Below, in pieces: positions 58,801 through 64,000 of a stretch of DNA of 64,000 nt. Origin of the DNA: Astropecten irregularis. Its lineage: Eukaryota > Echinodermata > Asteroidea > Paxillosida > Astropectinidae. Position 1 is the stretch's first letter. Every line of letters starts with the position of its first letter. Both the position numbers and the translations under genes were made by a program. Location of the stretch: NCBI GenBank assembly GCA_963971285.1, contig OZ020255.1:19313046-19377045 (forward strand), read 5' to 3'. Under the pieces are notes generated by a model, which was not told where the DNA came from, ran no database searches, and saw only the letters and a list, made by a program, of their open reading frames with translations.

Positions 58801-61800
58801 AATCACGTTTTCCAATTTCCAGGCTCTTCCAACGCCAGAAGGGTTGTAATGTTTCTGGATTAATCAGGTAAGTTAAACTTTCTCTTATGTTTCCTCCTCA
58901 ATGTATTTTAAATAAGAGAGTTCTTAGAGCTATCGGAAAATGAGGGATTGAAGAAATTATGGCACTGGACCTCCTGCCTGGACTCTGGGCTTCCATTTTT
59001 GACCAGTGTGATGCAATTGGGTGACAAAGTGGGTCTATTTCAGCCGATTTGCAGAGGGATGTTTTTCTTTTGAAAATGGCTTCTTTGACTGGAGTAATCC
59101 ATATACCTTGTTTCTAGGGGTGGTCAGCTGAGAATGAGAATATCTCAAAAATCCAATGGTCATCCCACCATAAAATGAAAAGAAAATGAAAGCTGACCAC
59201 ACTAAATAAACTCCTCGCCGACCTTTGTGTAAAATCCCTCAACTTCACAGTTCAAAAAAACCACCATCCAGAAGTTTCTCAGTTGTTGGTGCAATAGTGT
59301 AAATGGTATAGTGTCAACTCTCATCTAGCCAATACTTTTTAAATTTTGGTTGGGTAACCGATTGGATTTGTTGCTACTTGCCCCAAGAAAAAAAACACCC
59401 CCGAAATGTCCTTTTTCCGTGACCGACTTGCTACGAGTTTTCATGAAACAACCCTCCACGTTCAAGACAACGTAGGACCAGATTTTAAACCAAAATATAT
59501 CAAGTCTCCACAGCAGGCTGAAGCACTGATCCCCCAGGTTGTCATAACCAGTCAAAATTACACAGTATAGTAATTGCACGACCCCCCAAATTCCATATTT
59601 AAAAAACATTTGAGGGTAATTTTTTATTTAATCCTAAGTTGTTTTGAACGCTGGTCAACTCGTACGCCCCAACTCGTACGCCGACCGACTCGTACGCCAA
59701 CCAATTCGCACGACGACCAACTCGTACGCCACCAGCACATTAAGATTGTAGTTTGTATTAACAAAATAAACAAGCACTGAGTGTGCGGTGCTCGTCCACG
59801 TCGGTGGGGCGCAAACCTAATTTGAATAATTATAATCTTGATATAATAATGTCTCACACTACAACGTGCACTGTGTTCATCAGTCTAATCATTAGCTTCG
59901 CTCTGTTGAGCTGACAAATTCATTTCAATGTACACAATTGCAAGGCAAAAGCAAGGGAATTATATCCTATGGTTACCGAAAATGTACAATACACACTGGC
60001 ATAAGAACAGCTTATTAAAACGACGTCACATTTATTAGCCAATCAAAGTAGGGAAAGTCGAAAAATGCATTTCCAAACACTATTAATGGCCAATCACGTT
60101 TTCCAATTTCCAGGCTCTTCCAACGCCAGAAGGGTTGTAATGTTTCTGGATTAATCAGGTAAGTTAAACTTTCTCTTATGTTTCCTCCTCAATGTTTTTT
60201 AAATAAGAGAGTTCTTAGAGCTATCGGAAAATGAGGGATTGAAGAAATTATGGCACTGGACCTCCTGCCTGGACTCTGGGCTTCCATTTTTGACCAGTGT
60301 GATGCAATTGGGTGACAAAGTGGGTCTATTTCAGCCGATTTGCAGAGGGATGTTTTTCTTTTGAAAATGGTTTCTTTGTCTGGAGTAATCCATATACCTT
60401 GTTTCTAGGGGTGGTCAGCTGAGAATGAGAATATCTCAAAAATCCAATGGTCATCCCACCATAAAATGAAAGAAAATGAAAGCTGACCACACTAAATAAA
60501 CTCCTCGCCGACCTTTGTGTAAAATCCCTCAACTTCACAGTTCAAAAAACCCGCCATCCAGAAGTTTCTCAGTTGTTGGTGCAATAGTGTAAATGGTATA
60601 GTGTCAACTCTCATCTAGCCAATACTTTTCAAATTTTGGTTGGGTAACCGATTGGATTTGTTGCTACTTGCCCCAAGAAAAAAAACACCCCCGAAATGTC
60701 CTTTTTCCGTGACCGACTTGCTACGAGTTTTCATGAAACAACCCTCCACGTTCAAGACAACGTAGGACCAGATTTTAAACCAAAATATCTCAAGTCTCCA
60801 CAGCAGTGACTGAAGCACTGATCCCCCAGGTTGTCATAACCAGTCAAAATTACACAGTATATTAATTGCACGACCCCCCAAATTCCATATTTAAAAAACA
60901 TTTGAGGGTCATTTTTTATTTAATCCTAAGTTGTTTTGAACGCTGGTCAACTCGTACGCCCCAACTCGTACGCCGACCGACTCGTACGCCAACCAACTCG
61001 CACGACGACCAACTCGTACGCCACCAGCACATTAAGATTGTAGTTTGTATTAACAAAATAAACAAGCACTGAGTGTGCGGTGCTCGTCCACGTCGGTGGG
61101 GCGCAAACCTAATTTGAATAATTATAATCTTGATATAATAATGTCTCACACTACAACGTGCACTGTGTTCATCAGTCTAATCATTAGCTTCGCTCTGTTG
61201 AGCTGACAAATTCATTTCAATGTACACAATTGCAAGGCAAAAGCAAGGGAATTATAATTATCCTATGGTTACCGAAAATGTACAATACACACTGGCATAA
61301 GAACAGCTTATTAAAACGACGTCACATTTATTAGCCAATCAAAGTAGGGAAAGTCGAAAAATGCATTTCCAAACACTTTTAATGGCCAATCACGTTTTCC
61401 AATTTCCAGGCTCTTCCAACGCCAGAAGGGTTGTAATGTTTCTGGATTAATCAGGTAAGTTAATCTTTCTCTTATGTTTCCTCCTCAATGTATTTTAAAT
61501 AAGAGAGTTCATAGAGCTATCGGAAAATGACGGATTTAAGAAATTATGGCACTGGACCTCCTGCCTGGACTCTGGGCTTCCATTTTTGACCAGTGTGATG
61601 CAATTGGGTGACAAAGTGGGTCTATTTCAGCCAATTTGCAGAGGGATGTTTTTCTTTTGAAAATGGCTTCTTTGACTGGAGTAATCCATATACCTTGTTT
61701 CTAGGGGTGGTCAGCTGAGAATGAGAATATCTCAAAAATCCAATGGTCATCCCACCATAAAATGAAAAGAAAATGAAAGCTGACCACACTAAATAAACTC

Positions 61801-63240
61801 CTCGCCGACCTTAGTGTAAAATCCCTCAACTTCACAGTTCAAAAAACCGCCATCCAGAAGTTTCTCAGTTGTTGGTGCAATAGTGTAAATGGTATAGTGT
61901 CAACTCTCATCTAGCCAATACTTTTCAAATTTTGGTTGGGTAACCGATTGGATTTGTTGCTACTTGCACCAAGAAAAAAAACACCCCCGAAATGTCCTTT
62001 TTCCGTGACCGACTTGCTACGAGTTTTCATGAAACAACCCTCCACGTTCAAGACAACGTAGGACCAGATTTTAAACCAAAATGTCTCAAGTCTCCACAGC
62101 AGGCTGAAGCACTGAACCCCCAGGTTGTCATAACCAGTCCAAATTACACAGTATATTAATTGCACGACCCCCCAAATTCCATATTTAAAAAACATTTGAG
62201 GGTCATTTTTTATTTAATCCTAAGTTGTTTTGAACGCTGGTCAACTCGTACGCCCAAACTCGTACGCCGACCGACTCGTACGCCAACCAACTCGCACGAC
62301 GACCAACTCGTACGCCACCAGCACATTAAGATTGTAGTTTGTATTAACAAAATAAACAAGCACTGAGTGTGCGGTGCTCGTCCACGTCGGTGGGGCGCAA
62401 ACCTAATTTGAATAATTATAATCTTGATATAATAATGTCTCACACTACAACGTGCACTGTGTTCATCAGTCTAATCATTAGCTTCGCTCTGTTGAGCTGA
62501 CAAATTCATTTCAATGTACACTATTGCAAGGCAAAAGCAAGGGAATTATATCCTATGGTTACCGAAAATGTACAATACACACTGGCATAAGAACAGCTTA
62601 TTAAAACGACGTCACATTTATTAGCCAATCAAAGTAGGGAAAGTCGAAAAATGTATTTCCAAACACTGTTAATGGCCAATCACGTTTTCCAATTTCCAGG
62701 CTCTTCCAACGCCAGCAGGGTTGTAATGTTTCTGGATTAATCAGGTAAGTTAAACTTTCTCTTATGTTTCCTCCTCAATGTATTTTAAATAAGAGAGTTC
62801 TTAGAGCTATCGGAAAATGGCGGATTGAAGAAATATGGCACTGGACCTCCTGCCTGGACTCTGGGCTTCCATTAGTGACCAGTGTGATGCAATTGGGTGA
62901 CAAAGTGGGTCTATTTCAGCCGATTTGCAGAGGGATGTTTTTTTTTTGAAAATGGCTTCTTTGACTGGAGTGATCCATATACCTTGTTTTTAGGGGTGGT
63001 CAGATGAGAATGAGTATATCTCAAAAATTCAATGGTCAACCCACCATAAAATGAAAGCTGACCACACTAAATAAACTCCCATTGACCTTAGTGTAAAATT
63101 CCTCAACTTCACAGTTCAAAAAACCGCCATCCAGAAGATTCTCAGTTGTTGGTGCAATAGTGTAAATGGTAGTGTCAACTGTCATCTACCCAATACTTTT
63201 CAAATTTTGGTTGGGTAACTATGGTGGCGCAGGAGGGACA

Positions 63241-63521
63241 TCGCACATCACAAATATCTGCAAACATATTTGTGATGTACGAAAAATCGTACATCACAAA
63301 TATCTGCAAACATATTTACGATGTACGATGTTTGCAAATATTTGTGATGTGCAAACATCGCACATCACAAATATCTGCGCATATATTTGTGATGTACGAC
63401 GAATCGCACATCACAAATATATGCGCACATATTTGTGATGTACGACGAATCGCACATCACAAATATATGCAAACATATTTGTGATGTACGATGTATCGTA
63501 CATCACAAATATGTGCGCACA
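63241..63521. repeat. tandem array of palindromic hairpin units (ACATCACAAATAT)
   Basis: About six units of 45-47 bp, each made of ACATCACAAATAT, a short spacer (CTGCAAAC or ATGCGCAC) and ATATTTGTGATGT, i.e. a self-complementary hairpin. Alternate linkers are TACGAAAAATCGT, TACGACGAATCGC and ACGATGTATCGT, themselves partly palindromic. It begins about 20 bp after the 1.29-kb array stops. Confidence 0.9.
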
Positions 63522-63544
63522 TTTTCTTGGTGTGTTTTTTCAAG

Positions 63545-63723
63545 AAGCTGAAGGGTCTCATATTGAGCGTCGTCTGGTTTCCGACCATGCAGTCTCGTGG
63601 GACCTTATATCGAAGATAGCCCAAAGCGTGTGTAAGGAGAAGAGCAAAATCATACATGTGACCGTGGAAAAGACAGACCAAGAGAATAGTCCCAATAGTT
63701 TGACCAAAAAGCAAACAAGTTGA
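63545..63723 (+). CDS. possible terminal coding exon of an unidentified gene
   Basis: After TGTGTTTTTTCAAG (acceptor-like) an open frame reads EAEGSHIERRLVSDHAVSWD and continues through ISKIAQSVCKEKSKIIHVTV to a TGA at 63721-63723. Residue composition is protein-like and hydrophilic, without the repeat character of the neighbouring DNA. No family was recognised and no partner exon lies in the window, so it may also be fortuitous or transposon-derived. Confidence 0.25.
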
Positions 63724-64000
63724 TATATAATGTGGTAAAACATATAGAGTCATCTTAGTTTGATTAAAAGTGCCGATACACGGAAAAAGAAATACAGGTT
63801 GCTCTCTTGAAAATTTAATGAGCTTAATAGTGTATAAAGTCCCAAAATCAATTCTTTTAGGACGAGTATTTTGTACAGCTCAAGAAACTTAAAGAGGCAT
63901 GATGTAACGTTCTATCTGAAAGGTCGAGGTCGAGGGCCAGTGAGGGGAGGGGGGGGGGGGGGGGGGTTGGTTGGTTTGGGTGAGAGGAAAAGGGAGACAA
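63724..64000. other. right edge, no gene seen
   Basis: AT-rich sequence with a poly-G run of about 18 bp at 63948-63966. Nothing else is recognisable. Confidence 0.4.

Larger units (their letters stand above)
43726..63218. repeat. ~1.29-kb tandem satellite array (14 units)
   Basis: The anchor GACCGACTCGTACGCC recurs near 43946, 45276, 46546, 47818, 48946, 50668, 51929, 53198, 54488, 57102, 58394, 59685, 60977 and 62270. Spacing is 1261-1328 bp early in the array and 1291-1293 bp from 57 kb on. Each unit contains an internal ACTCGTACGCC minisatellite, an ACGTCA motif, CCAAT boxes, a consensus donor CAGGTAAGT and a poly-C or CACCCCCGAAATG block. Type A units (anchors 43946, 45276, 48946, 50668) have an extra ~230-bp segment with a C10-14 run; the others (type B) lack it. 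No protein family was recognised in any frame. The array ends abruptly inside a unit, after TTGGTTGGGTAAC. Confidence 0.95.

Noticed and set aside
46184..62195. Recurring 94-95-codon minus-strand frames and 68-codon plus-strand frames in each array unit, as a multigene family
   Set aside because: They recur because the DNA units are nearly identical. Two overlapping frames are open on opposite strands, older units carry disruptions, and no domain or codon bias is visible.
43726..63218. Spliced-leader, snRNA or 5S rRNA gene cluster
   Set aside because: The CAGGTAAGT donor and its complement ACTTACCTG raised this, but no U1, U2, 5S or spliced-leader body sequence, and no Sm site at the right distance, was found.
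63241..63521. CRISPR array
   Set aside because: The repeats are palindromic with no unique spacers, the host is an animal genome and there are no cas genes.

Overview
This is an animal nuclear window, most likely from a marine invertebrate deuterostome and probably an echinoderm. That assignment is an inference from conserved but intron-rich genes (7 to 12 small coding exons each), AT-rich introns, frequent TACATGTA motifs, tRNA-derived SINEs and many short terminal-inverted-repeat (TIR) elements. No bacterial, viral or CRISPR architecture is present. Coding exons were placed by protein-family similarity plus splice signals and reading phase, because no exon stands out by length.

Layout. (1) 254-12480, minus strand: a complete DNAJB6-type co-chaperone gene, 7 coding exons, 216 residues. 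(2) 12481-18236: intergenic, with SINE and MITE debris. (3) 18237-28587, plus strand: a complete CLP1 gene (RNA 5'-hydroxyl kinase of mRNA 3'-end processing and tRNA splicing), 12 coding exons, 437 residues. Its third intron has the hallmarks of a U12-type AT-AC intron. (4) 30859-35002, minus strand: a complete membrane-anchored FkbM-family methyltransferase gene, 4 coding exons, 361 residues, convergent with CLP1. (5) 36338-41784, minus strand: a CYP46A1-like cytochrome P450 with ten exons recognised. It lacks the first ~100 residues and has an apparent one-base deletion in one exon. (6) 42234-43412: a 1.2-kb NATCC pentamer satellite. (7) about 43.73-63.22 kb: a tandem array of ~1.27-1.33-kb units (14 anchor copies), with two unit types, a recent three-unit higher-order duplication, and one copy split by a 1315-bp hAT-type element with a perfect 8-bp target duplication. 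(8) 63241-63521: a cluster of tandem palindromic hairpins, followed by a possible orphan coding exon (63545-63723).

The four genes do not form a pathway. They are ordinary housekeeping or metabolic animal genes set in repeat-rich DNA. DNAJB6-like and CLP1 are divergent, CLP1 and FkbM are convergent, and FkbM lies downstream of the P450 on the same strand. The most notable observations are the AT-AC intron in CLP1, the large array with its inserted hAT element lying where the P450 5' exons would be expected, and several nonautonomous transposons whose target-site duplications identify their superfamilies.
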